A DNA stretch of 64,000 nucleotides. Origin: Streptomyces prunicolor NBRC 13075. Lineage in GTDB: Bacteria > Actinomycetota > Actinomycetes > Streptomycetales > Streptomycetaceae. Positions within the stretch are counted from its first letter, which is position 1. Each line of letters begins with the position of its first letter. The position numbers and the translations under genes were made by a program. Location: positions 62,001-126,000 of the forward strand of contig NZ_BARF01000059.1 in NCBI RefSeq assembly GCF_000367365.1, written 5' to 3'. The notes below the pieces were generated by a model. The model was not told the origin of the DNA. It saw only the letters and a program-made list of their open reading frames with translations, and did not search any database. Positions 50,196 to 58,381 of this stretch are shown in pieces.

Positions 50196-51878
50196 TCACT
50201 TCTGCCAGCCGACCCGGCTGAAGTCGATGTCGCCGAGTCCCGGCACCCCGTAGTTCGCCAACCCCTTGCGGACGGCGAGGATTTGAGGCCGCTGATACAG
50301 CTCGATGTCGTGGCCGAGCTTCCAGATCTCGGCGTCCGCCCGCTCGTAGAGCTTCTTGGCGGCCTGTTCGTCGAGGGTGCCGACGGCCTGGGCGAGGAGC
50401 TTGTCCACCTCGGCCGAGCCGACCCCGCCGTAGTTCTGGAAGGCCTGCCCCTTCTCGGGGCGGCGGTAGATGGCGTACGCGGAACTGGGGTAAGTCAGGC
50501 CGGTGAAGCGGAAGATGGCGAGGTCGAAGTTGCCCTTCTCCAAGTACTGCGGCGCGTACGCGGAGGCGGGCACCTGTTGGATGACGACCTGGAAGCCGAC
50601 CTGGGCAAGCATGTGCTGGACGAGTTGGGCGAGGTCTTCGCCGAGCCGGTTGGTGCCCTCGCTGAGCACGAAGCGGAGGGTGAGGCTGTGGCCGTCCTTG
50701 ACACGTGTCCTGCCGTCGCCGGGGCTCTTCCAGCCCGCGGCGTCCAGGGCGCGTTCGGCGGCCTCGGGGTCGTAACTGCCGTACGGGCGGGAGTTGTCGG
50801 TGTATCCGGGCTGGTTGGTCATGAAGAAGTGGTTGCCGAGCAGTGGCACCTTCACCGGGAGGCCCTCGGCGGCGACGTCGGCCAACGCCGTTCGGTCGAC
50901 GGCCTGTTGGACCGCATTGCGCACCGACCGGTCGGCCAGTGCGCCGCCCGCGCCGTTGAGGGTGATGTGCACCTCGTCCCACGCGGAGCCGATACGGAGG
51001 TCGCTGTCGCGCGCCTTCTCCAACTGGGCATAGGCCTCGCTGGTGGCCGCGTTGACCGCGTCGACCTCGCCGTTCAGGAAGGCCTGGAGAGCGGCGTCGG
51101 CGTCGAGGACCCGGAAGACGATCCGGTCGAGCCGGGGCCGGGTGCCCCACCATCGGGGGTCGGGCACGAAGGTGAGCGTCTGTGCCGTCTTGTCGACCGC
51201 TTCCAGCTTGAACGGGCCTGCCGTGATGGGCAGTTGGCCCTGCCAGCCGGAGTTGAAGCGCTGCGGGGTGTCATAGCCGGCGGCCGGGAAGAGCGGGGTG
51301 AACAGCCTGCGCCAGTCGGCGTACGGCTGCTTGAAGGTGACGCGGACCTCGTGCGGGCCGGCGCCCTGGCTGACGCTCGCGATGCGGTCGTAGCCGCTGG
51401 TGTCGGCGACCAGGTAACGCGGGTCGGAACCGTCCAGCGCGTGCCACTGGGCGGCGAAGTCCCGCCAACCCAGGGCCGTTCCGTCGGACCAGCGGGCCTT
51501 CGGGTTGAGCCGGTAGGTGACGACCTGGGGCGAGGTACCGGTGACGGACGCGGCGAGAAGGTACTCGGGGACCGCGTGCGGGACGCCCTTGACGTCTCGG
51601 GTGAAGAGCCGGGGCTCGGTCATGCTGTCGACGGTCCACACGTCGTCCAACGCGCCGTCGACGTGGTCGAAGTTGAACTGCGTGACCATCTGCGCGATCG
51701 GCAGGGTCAGCGTCCCGCCCGCGCGAAGGGCGCCTGTGGGTCGGGAGTTGATGTCGGAGGTGCCGTACGTCGGCAGGGCCGGGTGCCGGTCGGGGGCCGG
51801 GGAACCGGAACAGGCGGCCACGAGGAGGGTGAGTACGCAGGCCACCGCCCAGGCGGACCAGACCCGTAATCGCTGCAC
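50196..51878 (-). CDS. Oligopeptide ABC importer, substrate-binding lipoprotein
   Basis: A 560-aa SBP_bac_5-type protein. The signal ends in a lipobox LVAACSGS with lipidated C23. Family segments include the start of the binding core (GGTLTLPIAQMVTQFNFDHV), the YRLNPKARWSDGTALGWRDF motif typical of OppA/DppA, and a long C-terminal lobe. It should capture peptides outside the membrane for the permeases encoded divergently 112 bp away. GTG 51878 has GGGAGGG at about 7 nt. The next peptide gene and TPR regulator 4-5 kb away suggest a signalling use. Confidence 0.93.
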   Translation of the reverse strand: MQRLRVWSAWAVACVLTLLVAACSGSPAPDRHPALPTYGTSDINSRPTGALRAGGTLTLPIAQMVTQFNFDHVDGALDDVWTVDSMTEPRLFTRDVKGVPHAVPEYLLAASVTGTSPQVVTYRLNPKARWSDGTALGWRDFAAQWHALDGSDPRYLVADTSGYDRIASVSQGAGPHEVRVTFKQPYADWRRLFTPLFPAAGYDTPQRFNSGWQGQLPITAGPFKLEAVDKTAQTLTFVPDPRWWGTRPRLDRIVFRVLDADAALQAFLNGEVDAVNAATSEAYAQLEKARDSDLRIGSAWDEVHITLNGAGGALADRSVRNAVQQAVDRTALADVAAEGLPVKVPLLGNHFFMTNQPGYTDNSRPYGSYDPEAAERALDAAGWKSPGDGRTRVKDGHSLTLRFVLSEGTNRLGEDLAQLVQHMLAQVGFQVVIQQVPASAYAPQYLEKGNFDLAIFRFTGLTYPSSAYAIYRRPEKGQAFQNYGGVGSAEVDKLLAQAVGTLDEQAAKKLYERADAEIWKLGHDIELYQRPQILAVRKGLANYGVPGLGDIDFSRVGWQK

Positions 51879-51990
51879 CTAACGGCCCTCCCAGTGCGGA
51901 CGAACCGTCAACTGCCCGAACTGTCCCGCGAATTGCGGAGCCGGAGCTTAACATCACGATGTGTCACCCACATGAAGCGGAACGAGTTCC

Positions 51991-52974
51991 ATGCTCTCCC
52001 TGATCCTCAGGCGCCTGGTCCACTGCACGATCCTCTTCCTCTCCTCCGTCGTCCTCACCTACGCCCTCGCCTCGACGGCGCTCGATCCGCGCGCCTACTT
52101 CGAGGGCCGGCAGCCGCCTCCGCCCAGCCGGGTCGTCGACGCCGAGCTGGCCCGGCTGGGCATGGACGACCGCGCCCCGCTGCCGGAACGCTTCGCGCAC
52201 TGGGCGGACCGGGCGGTCCACGGCGACCTGGGCCGGACCATCGACGGCGAGTCCGTGAACGCCGAGTTCAGCCGCCGGGTCGGGGTTTCGGTGCGACTGC
52301 TTCTTGTGGGCACGGTGGCGGGCACGGCGGTCGGGGTGCTGGCCGGGGTGTGGGCGGCGGTCCGGCGCGGCGGGCTGGGCGACCGGGCGCTGACGGTGTT
52401 CTCGTTCGCGGTGCTGTGCGTGCCCACGTTCGTGCTGGCGCTGCTGCTGAAGACCGGGGCGCTGGCGGTCAACCGGGCCGCCGGCAGCACTGTCATCCTC
52501 TACACCGGCGAGCACACACCGGGACTACAGGGCGGCTGGCCCGTCCAACTCCGGGACACCGCCGCCCACTTGCTCCTCCCGGCGATCTGCGTGGCGCTCC
52601 CGGCGATCGCCGCGTACAGCCGCTACCAGCGGGCCGCCACCCTCGACGTGCTCGGCGCCGACCATCTGCGCACCGCGCAGGCCAAGGGGCTCACCCCGGG
52701 GCGCGCGCTGCTGCGGCACGGGCTGCGGATCTCGCTCGTCCCGGTGTCGGTGTTCTTCTCCTTCGGGGTGCTGACCCTGTTCACCGGGGCGGTGTTCACC
52801 GAGGAGATCTTCGGCTGGCCCGGCATGGGCAGTTGGCTCGTGGACTCGGTACAGAAGGGCGACGTCAACTCGGTGGTGGCGATCGACCTGTTCGCCGCGG
52901 CCGTCGTCCTGCTCGCCGGGCTGCTGGCCGATGTCGTGCACGCGCTCCTCGACCCTCGGGTACGGCAGCCGTGA
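51991..52974 (+). CDS. Oligopeptide ABC importer, permease 1 (OppB/DppB type)
   Basis: A 327-aa protein with about six membrane helices. MLSLILRRLVHCTILFLSSV is the usual OppB N-terminal helix, the large periplasmic-side loop follows (about 30-95), and the EAA loop is read in DVLGADHLRTAQAKGLTPGR. The region FTGAVFTEEIFGWPGMGSWL is diagnostic. It pairs with the next permease, which overlaps it by 4 bp (GTGA). Confidence 0.93.
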   Translation: MLSLILRRLVHCTILFLSSVVLTYALASTALDPRAYFEGRQPPPPSRVVDAELARLGMDDRAPLPERFAHWADRAVHGDLGRTIDGESVNAEFSRRVGVSVRLLLVGTVAGTAVGVLAGVWAAVRRGGLGDRALTVFSFAVLCVPTFVLALLLKTGALAVNRAAGSTVILYTGEHTPGLQGGWPVQLRDTAAHLLLPAICVALPAIAAYSRYQRAATLDVLGADHLRTAQAKGLTPGRALLRHGLRISLVPVSVFFSFGVLTLFTGAVFTEEIFGWPGMGSWLVDSVQKGDVNSVVAIDLFAAAVVLLAGLLADVVHALLDPRVRQP

Positions 52975-53876
52975 CGGGCGTCGACGGTCGAGGAGGCCGG
53001 GGCTGGACGGTGCTGCGGCGAATGGTGCGGCGGCCCGGGGCGTTGTGCGGACTCGCGGTCCTGCTGTCGCTGTTCGCGCTGGCCTTCGTGGGGCCGTTCG
53101 TCAGCCCGTGGACGCATACGGACGTCGACTACACGGCGCTGCGGCAACCGCCGGACGTACGGCACTGGATGGGCACGAACCGGATCGGGCAGGACGTGTT
53201 CGCGCAGGTGGTGCGGGGGCTGCAGAAGTCGCTGCTGATCGGGTTGCTGGTGGCCCTGTTCTCCACCGTGCTGGCAGCGGCGGTGGGTGCCTGCGCCGGC
53301 TACTTCGGCGGTTGGACGGACCGGGTGCTGATGTTCGTCGTGGACCTCATGCTCGTCCTCCCGGGTCTCCTCGTGCTGGTGGTGGTCGCGCCGAGGCTGC
53401 GGGAGTGGGGCTGGATCGCGCTGGTCGGGCTGCTGGCGCTGCTGGGCTGGATGGTCACGGCGCGGGCGGTACGCGGTATGACGCTGTCTCTGAAGGAGCG
53501 TCAATTCGTGGTGGTGGCAAGGCTGATGGGAGTCTCCCCGCCGCGGATCATCTGGCGGCATGTGCTGCCGCACACCGCGTCGTTCCTCATCACGGACGCG
53601 ACGATCGCCGTGGGCGGGGCGGTGATCAGCGAGACCGGGCTTTCGTACTTCGGGCTGGGCGTCCAGCCGCCGGACGTCTCCCTCGGCACGCTGATCGCGG
53701 ACGCGACGGACGTGGCCCTGGTGTATCCGTGGATGTTCTTCTTCCCCACGGGACTGCTGATCGCGTTCGTGCTGGCCGTCAACCTGGTCGGCGGCGCCCT
53801 GCGGGACGCGCTGGATCCGACGACGGCGGACTCGACCACGCCGACCCGCACCGCCCTGTCGGGGACGTCCCGGTGA
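52971..53876 (+). CDS. Oligopeptide ABC importer, permease 2 (OppC/DppC type)
   Basis: A 301-aa protein with about six helices. HWMGTNRIGQDVFAQVVRGL is the family's N-terminal hallmark, the EAA loop lies in RQFVVVARLMGVSPPRIIWR, and the C-terminal helix ends in NLVGGALRDALDPT. GTG 52971 overlaps the preceding stop, and its own stop overlaps the ATPase start by 4 bp, so the three are one translational unit. Confidence 0.94.
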   Translation: MTGVDGRGGRGWTVLRRMVRRPGALCGLAVLLSLFALAFVGPFVSPWTHTDVDYTALRQPPDVRHWMGTNRIGQDVFAQVVRGLQKSLLIGLLVALFSTVLAAAVGACAGYFGGWTDRVLMFVVDLMLVLPGLLVLVVVAPRLREWGWIALVGLLALLGWMVTARAVRGMTLSLKERQFVVVARLMGVSPPRIIWRHVLPHTASFLITDATIAVGGAVISETGLSYFGLGVQPPDVSLGTLIADATDVALVYPWMFFFPTGLLIAFVLAVNLVGGALRDALDPTTADSTTPTRTALSGTSR

Positions 53877-56164
53877 ACGCCGTCCTGGAGGTCCGCGATC
53901 TGACGGTCACGCTCGGCACCTCGCCCGTGGTGCGCGGCGTCGACCTCACCCTCCGACGCGGTGAAGTCCTGGGCCTGGTGGGCGAGTCGGGCACCGGCAA
54001 GACACTCACGGCACTCGCCCTGATGGGGCTCGCACCGGCGGATGCCCGGGTGGGCGGTTCGGTGCGCCTCCTGGGCGAGGAGCTACTCGGCCTCCCGGTA
54101 AGGGAGTTGGCGCGGATCCGCGGTCGCCGCATCGCGATGGTCTTCCAGGACCCGCTGCACGCCTTCACCCCGGTGCAGCGGATCGGCGACCAGATCGCGG
54201 AGGCGCTGCGCATCCACCAACACCCGCGCCCACGCCGAGAGTTAGCGCAGCGCCGGGCGGTGGAACTGCTGGACTTCGTCGGGGTGCCGAGGCCGGGGTG
54301 GGCGGAGCGCGCGTACCCCCACCAGTTGTCCGGCGGGATGCGTCAACGCGCGATGATCGCGATGGCGATGGCCAACAGCCCCGACGTCCTGATCGCGGAC
54401 GAGCCCACCAGCGCGCTCGATGTCACCGTCCAGGCACAGGTGTTGGAGGCTCTGGCCGACGTGCGGAGGGAGACCGGCGCGGCCCTCCTCCTGGTCACCC
54501 ACGACCTGGGGGTGGTCGCGCGCACGGCGGACCGGGTGGCCGTCCTGTACGCGGGCCGCATCGTGGAGACGGGCCCGGTCGAGGCGGTCCTGACCCGCCC
54601 CCGCATGCCGTACACCCTCGGCCTGGTCGGCTCGGTGCCCCGCCCCGACGCCCGCTCCCCCCTCACCCCGATCCCGGGCACGGCCCCCGCTCCGGGCAGC
54701 GCGGGCCCGGGCTGCGCCTTCGCTCCGCGCTGCCCCCTCGCCGAGCCGGACTGCGTCACCTCGGACATCCGACTCCTGGGCGTGGACAGCCCGTCCAGGG
54801 CCGGCCTCGCGGGTTTCGCCGCCCACGAAGCGGCTTGCCGCCGGGTTCGGTTGGTGTCGCAGCGGACGGCGGTGGAACTGTTTCCGCCGGGCGGGGAGGC
54901 GGGAGGGGAAGCGAAAGGGCACGTGCCGGGCGAGGAGCTGTCGGGGAGCCTCATCGCACCGCCCACACCCCGCCACGGAACCCCGGGGTCATGGGCACGC
55001 CCCACTCCAGCCGTCCCTGGTCCCCCGCGCCCCACTCTCTCCCTCCCCCCATCGACCTCGCCCGCTCCTCCCACCTCGCCCTCCCCCGAACTCGTCCTAC
55101 GGGTCACCGGGTTGGCCAAGTCCTACGTCCCGCCCACCGGCCGCCGCCGTCGCGAGCGCGCGGTGATCGCCGTAGAAGAGGTCGACCTGGAAGTAAGCCG
55201 CGGTGAGACCCTCGCGCTCGTCGGTGAGTCCGGTGCCGGGAAGTCCACCGCGCTCATGGAGATTCTGTCGCTCACCGCTCCCGAGGCGGGCGTCGTGGAG
55301 ATCCTCGGGCAGGATGTCGCGCGGCTGACGCGGCGTACCGCGCGGTTGCTGCGCGGGGCGGTGCAGATCGTGCCGCAGGATCCCATGTCGAGTCTCGATC
55401 CGCGGATGCCGGTCGGTGACATCGTTGCCGAGCCGCTGTACGCGCGGCGGGTGCCACGGGACGTCGTAGCGGCGCGGGTGCCGCGGTTGCTCGGGCAGGT
55501 GGGGCTGGAGGCGGGGGACGCGGAGCGGTATCCGCATCAGTTCTCCGGGGGGCAGCGGCAGCGGGTCGCGATCGCGCGGGCGCTGGCCGTCGAGCCCGCG
55601 TTGCTGCTGCTCGACGAACCGGTGTCCGCGTTGGACGTGTCCGTGCAGGCGCAGATTCTGGATCTGTTGCTGCGGCTGAAGAGGGAGTTGGGGCCGGCCT
55701 ACCTGCTGGTGTCGCACGACCTCGCCGTGGTGCGGCAGATCGCCGACCGGGTGTCGGTGATGTACGCGGGGCGGACCGTGGAGACGGGGCCCGTGGACGA
55801 GGTGTTCGACGCGCCCCGGCACCCGTACGCGCGGGCCCTCCTGTCGGCCGTCCCGCTGCCGGACCCGGTCGCGGAGCGCGCCCGGCGTCGGATCGTGCTG
55901 CCGGGCGAGCCCCCGTCCGGGGTGCCGGTCACGGCGGGGTGCCGGTTCCTGGCCCGTTGTCCGGTCGCCGCGCTGCTCGCGCCGGGGCGGCGTACGCGGT
56001 GTGAGACCGAGATTCCGCGGGCCACTCAGGTCACCGTCGCCGGCACGCACACCGTGGCCTGTCACTTCCCGCACGGCGGAATGCCCTGGCAGCACATACG
56101 AACGGACCGGGGGACGTCCGGCCGGCCGTGGAACCAGCCGCCGGACCGTCCACCGGTCCACTGA
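53873..56164 (+). CDS. Oligopeptide ABC importer, fused double ATPase (OppD-OppF)
   Basis: A 763-aa protein with two complete ABC ATPase domains. Domain 1 (about 1-320) has Walker A LVGESGTGKTLTAL, signature LSGGMRQR, Walker B VLIADEPTSALD and the Opp C-terminal Cys cluster GCAFAPRCPL. A 90-residue Pro/Ser-rich linker follows. Domain 2 (about 410-740) has LVGESGAGKSTALM, FSGGQRQR, LLLLDEPVSALD and GCRFLARCPV. OppD and OppF are usually separate; here one chain carries both, fixing heterodimer stoichiometry. GTG 53873 overlaps the upstream stop. Confidence 0.94.
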   Translation: MNAVLEVRDLTVTLGTSPVVRGVDLTLRRGEVLGLVGESGTGKTLTALALMGLAPADARVGGSVRLLGEELLGLPVRELARIRGRRIAMVFQDPLHAFTPVQRIGDQIAEALRIHQHPRPRRELAQRRAVELLDFVGVPRPGWAERAYPHQLSGGMRQRAMIAMAMANSPDVLIADEPTSALDVTVQAQVLEALADVRRETGAALLLVTHDLGVVARTADRVAVLYAGRIVETGPVEAVLTRPRMPYTLGLVGSVPRPDARSPLTPIPGTAPAPGSAGPGCAFAPRCPLAEPDCVTSDIRLLGVDSPSRAGLAGFAAHEAACRRVRLVSQRTAVELFPPGGEAGGEAKGHVPGEELSGSLIAPPTPRHGTPGSWARPTPAVPGPPRPTLSLPPSTSPAPPTSPSPELVLRVTGLAKSYVPPTGRRRRERAVIAVEEVDLEVSRGETLALVGESGAGKSTALMEILSLTAPEAGVVEILGQDVARLTRRTARLLRGAVQIVPQDPMSSLDPRMPVGDIVAEPLYARRVPRDVVAARVPRLLGQVGLEAGDAERYPHQFSGGQRQRVAIARALAVEPALLLLDEPVSALDVSVQAQILDLLLRLKRELGPAYLLVSHDLAVVRQIADRVSVMYAGRTVETGPVDEVFDAPRHPYARALLSAVPLPDPVAERARRRIVLPGEPPSGVPVTAGCRFLARCPVAALLAPGRRTRCETEIPRATQVTVAGTHTVACHFPHGGMPWQHIRTDRGTSGRPWNQPPDRPPVH

Positions 56165-56198
56165 GCCTGAAGTGCCGTTCGTCCGTACGGGCGTCGCC

Positions 56199-56351
56199 TC
56201 AGCAGCAGGCACCGCTCGCACCGCTGGACTGTGCGATGCCTTCGCGCAGGGGATGGGTGGTGGCACCCGATCCGTTCAACCAGAGTCCGCTCGTCACAAG
56301 TCCACCGACGAAGACGACGATTGCTATGAGCGTGAATACTTTGATGCTCAT
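56199..56351 (-). CDS. 50-aa secreted-type peptide, candidate pro-pheromone
   Basis: A short gene on the minus strand with an excellent ribosome site (GGAGAGGAG, 6-7 nt from ATG 56351). The product starts MSIKVFTLIAIVVFVGGLVT: one Lys, then a 20-residue hydrophobic signal or anchor. It continues SGLWLNGSGA, then a polar tail TTHPLREGIAQSSGASGACC. An export signal with a short polar C-terminal tail is the layout of pro-peptides read by RRNPP receptors. It lies 34 bp from the end of the peptide importer operon (convergent) and diverges from a TPR regulator. The C-terminal Cys pair could be modified or disulfide-linked. Confidence 0.75.
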   Translation of the reverse strand: MSIKVFTLIAIVVFVGGLVTSGLWLNGSGATTHPLREGIAQSSGASGACC

Positions 56352-56386
56352 GAAAATCTCCTCTCCGAGCATTTACGGATGACGCG

Positions 56387-56403
56387 TTGACAAGATGAGT
56401 CAA
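56387..56403. promoter_or_regulatory. Inverted repeat TTGAC-N7-GTCAA near the peptide gene
   Basis: Five-base arms around a 7-bp spacer, 36 bp upstream of the peptide start. It overlaps TTGAC words that could act as the -35 of the peptide promoter, so it is a plausible regulator site. Confidence 0.4.
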
Positions 56404-56484
56404 CAAGAACTTACTCAATCAGTCAAGTACTAATCTAGCAAAAGACGATCTCGAAAAGTGGAATGCCCTTACCCATATGAAATC

Positions 56485-56502
56485 TGAATTGGTGTCAATT
56501 CA
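56485..56502. promoter_or_regulatory. Palindrome TGAATTG-N4-CAATTCA
   Basis: Perfect 7-bp arms with a 4-bp spacer, central in the divergent region. A perfect A/T-rich palindrome in this GC-rich genome is unlikely by chance. It is the best candidate operator for the XRE-TPR protein. Confidence 0.5.
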
Positions 56503-56555
56503 AAAAATGCCAGCCCAGACCACTTCGCGCCAGCGAATCGATCATGCCAACTCCA

Positions 56556-56584
56556 TTGGATCGTCGGCGACTTACTGGTAACGT
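56556..56584 (+). promoter_or_regulatory. Promoter of the XRE-TPR regulator
   Basis: TTGGAT (56556-56561), a 17-bp spacer and TAACGT (56579-56584) match the Streptomyces vegetative promoter form (TTGnnn-N17-TAnnnT). Predicted start near 56591, giving a leader of about 38 nt that holds AAGGAG. Confidence 0.65.
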
Positions 56585-56628
56585 TGATCTGTCATCCCGG
56601 TGGTCATAGCCACCTCCAAGGAGCCCAC

Positions 56629-57984
56629 ATGGACCCCCTCGAAAACACGACGACGACAGGGCTGGGCGAGCGCATCCGGCTGCTGCGCGGCAAACGTGGC
56701 CTCAAGCAGCAGGATCTGGCGTCCAGCGAGATATCGGCGAGCTACATCTCCTTGATCGAATCCGGCAAGCGCGCCCCCTCGGAATCCGTGCTGGCCGCGC
56801 TCGCGGAGCGCCTCGGCTGTTCCGCGGAGTACCTGCGCAGCGGCCGGGACGACCACGAGCTGGAAGAGGCACGGCTGCGGCTGGCCTTCGGCGAGATGGC
56901 TTTGCGCAACGGCAGCAACGGCGAGGCACTGCAAACCCTCAGCGAACTGCTGACCAGGCCCAGCCTCCTGGACGTCTCCATGACCCGGCGCGCCCGCATG
57001 GGCCAGGCCTCCGCGCTGGAGAAGCTCGACCGCACCGAGGCCGCCATCGCGGTCCTGGAAGAGCTCTACCGCGACCCCGACCTGGCCCCGGGTTCCACCG
57101 AGTGGTGCCAGACGGCGGTCGCCCTGTGCCGCTGCTACCGCGACGCCGGCGACATCACGCTCAGCATCGAGATCGGCGAGCGCGCCATGTCCCGGCTGGA
57201 CGCCCTCGGCCTGGACGTGACGGTCGACCACGTCCAGCTCGGCGCCACGCTCATGGCGTCGTACCACATGCGCGGTGACCTGACCCGGGCCCAGCTGATG
57301 GGCGGCAAGCTGCTCGACGCCGCCGAGAAGCAGGGCGCCCGGGCCGCGCGGGGTGCCGTGTACTGGAACGCGGGGCTGGTGGCCCGCTCCCGCGGCCAGC
57401 TGAACGAGGCCATGGCCCTGGTGGAGCGGGCGCTCGCGCTCATGTCCGAGGACGACAACCTGCGCCACCTCGCCATGCTCAAGATGAACTACGGCTCACT
57501 CCTCCTCCAGGTCGACGAGCCCGAACCTGCGCGCGGCAAGCAGCTGTTGGAGGAGGCGCAGCAGCTCCTGGCCGAGGTGGGCAACGCACCGGAGCTGGCC
57601 CAGTGCGAGATCGGTCTCGCCGACGCGGACGCGATGCTCGGGCAGTGGGACGAGGCCGCGGCGCACGCCGAGCGCGCTCTCGGGCTGACCGGCACCGAGT
57701 CCCGCATCCAGGCGGTCGGCGCCCGGGGAACGCTCGCCGAGATCCAGCTGATGCGCGGCAACTTCGACCAGGCCGCGCAGTATCTCCAGGCCGCCACCCG
57801 GCAGTTGCGCCAGTTCCGCCCCTCCCACCAGGTGGCCCTCAACTGGCGTTACCTGGGCGACCTGTGGAAGCGGCAGGGCAACACGGCGGAGGCCCTCAAG
57901 GCGTACGACCGGGCCCTGTCCGCGGCCGGCATGGCACCGCACCGCGACCCCAGCCAGATCTTCACCGAGCACCACCGTTCCTGA
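56629..57984 (+). CDS. XRE-HTH/TPR regulator with RRNPP-like architecture
   Basis: A 451-aa protein. Residues about 12-66 are a Cro/C1 helix-turn-helix (LGERIRLLRGKRGLKQQDLA; SASYISLIESGKRAPSESVL). From about 75 to 440 the chain is successive TPR-like helical pairs (TEAAIAVLEELYRD; LNEAMALVERALALM; WDEAAAHAERALGL; FDQAAQYLQAATRQL; TAEALKAYDRALSAA). This is the domain order of PlcR/Rgg/NprR-type receptors, whose TPR groove binds a re-imported peptide and changes DNA binding. ATG 56629 has AAGGAG at 5 nt. The neighbouring peptide gene and importer fit. A peptide-independent XRE-TPR regulator is the alternative. Confidence 0.9.
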   Translation: MDPLENTTTTGLGERIRLLRGKRGLKQQDLASSEISASYISLIESGKRAPSESVLAALAERLGCSAEYLRSGRDDHELEEARLRLAFGEMALRNGSNGEALQTLSELLTRPSLLDVSMTRRARMGQASALEKLDRTEAAIAVLEELYRDPDLAPGSTEWCQTAVALCRCYRDAGDITLSIEIGERAMSRLDALGLDVTVDHVQLGATLMASYHMRGDLTRAQLMGGKLLDAAEKQGARAARGAVYWNAGLVARSRGQLNEAMALVERALALMSEDDNLRHLAMLKMNYGSLLLQVDEPEPARGKQLLEEAQQLLAEVGNAPELAQCEIGLADADAMLGQWDEAAAHAERALGLTGTESRIQAVGARGTLAEIQLMRGNFDQAAQYLQAATRQLRQFRPSHQVALNWRYLGDLWKRQGNTAEALKAYDRALSAAGMAPHRDPSQIFTEHHRS

Positions 57985-58063
57985 GCTCCCGGCCGTATTC
58001 CCGAATCCGCCCGAGTTCCCCACCGTCCAAGTGGAGTTCGGCTCGCGAGCGGCACCGCGTAAT

Positions 58064-58108
58064 GGCATGGACCATTGGCCGTCGTGCCTGGTAAAGGCAT
58101 GGACCATT
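58064..58108. repeat. 13-bp direct repeat pair
   Basis: GGCATGGACCATT occurs exactly at 58064-58076 and 58096-58108, 32 bp (about three helical turns) apart. Could be a regulator site or remnant of a duplication. Confidence 0.5.
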
Positions 58109-58172
58109 CGACGTCGAACGGCCCGATGGGGCAGCCGACCCGGTTCCGTTTCCGGCTGGATCCGAGCCCCGC

Positions 58173-58211
58173 GAACCCCCCGCCTGGACGGGTGTCCGGG
58201 CCGGGGGGTTC
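58173..58211. terminator. Terminator between the regulator and maltokinase genes
   Basis: GAACCCCCCG (58173-58182) pairs with CGGGGGGTTC (58202-58211); an inner GGAC/GTCC stem extends the hairpin. It can serve both converging transcripts. Confidence 0.8.
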
Positions 58212-58381
58212 GTCATGTCTCCGTTCGACGGGTGCCGACGACGGAACCGGTCGTCGCCCGGAGGCCACCCGAATTCCGTTCCCTTTCCGCCGCCGGAATT
58301 CTCGCCGTGCGCTCCGACGGAATTCCCCTCTTCGGCCCGCGTGTTCAATTCCCGGTAGGCGAAGGGGAATTCGGCACGCGG

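Larger units (their letters stand above)
56352..56628. other. AT-rich divergent control region of peptide and regulator
   Basis: These 277 bp are clearly richer in A/T than the surroundings. They contain the regulator promoter (56556-56584) and two inverted repeats. The peptide promoter should be in the left half, where TTGAC words occur three times on the minus strand, but no convincing -10 box was found. Confidence 0.6.
57985..58381. other. Gene-free convergent region after the regulator
   Basis: These 397 bp hold a pair of 13-bp direct repeats (58064-58108) and a strong terminator (58173-58211). Four GAATTC words lie within about 100 bp (58271, 58296, 58320, 58367). GAATTCCCC (58320-58328) and GGGGAATTC (58364-58372) can pair downstream of the maltokinase stop. 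No coding sequence was found. Confidence 0.5.

Noticed and set aside
56128..56382. 84-codon plus-strand frame between the importer and regulator genes
   Set aside because: It overlaps the 50-aa peptide gene on the opposite strand, lacks a ribosome site of its own and has no signal or motif.
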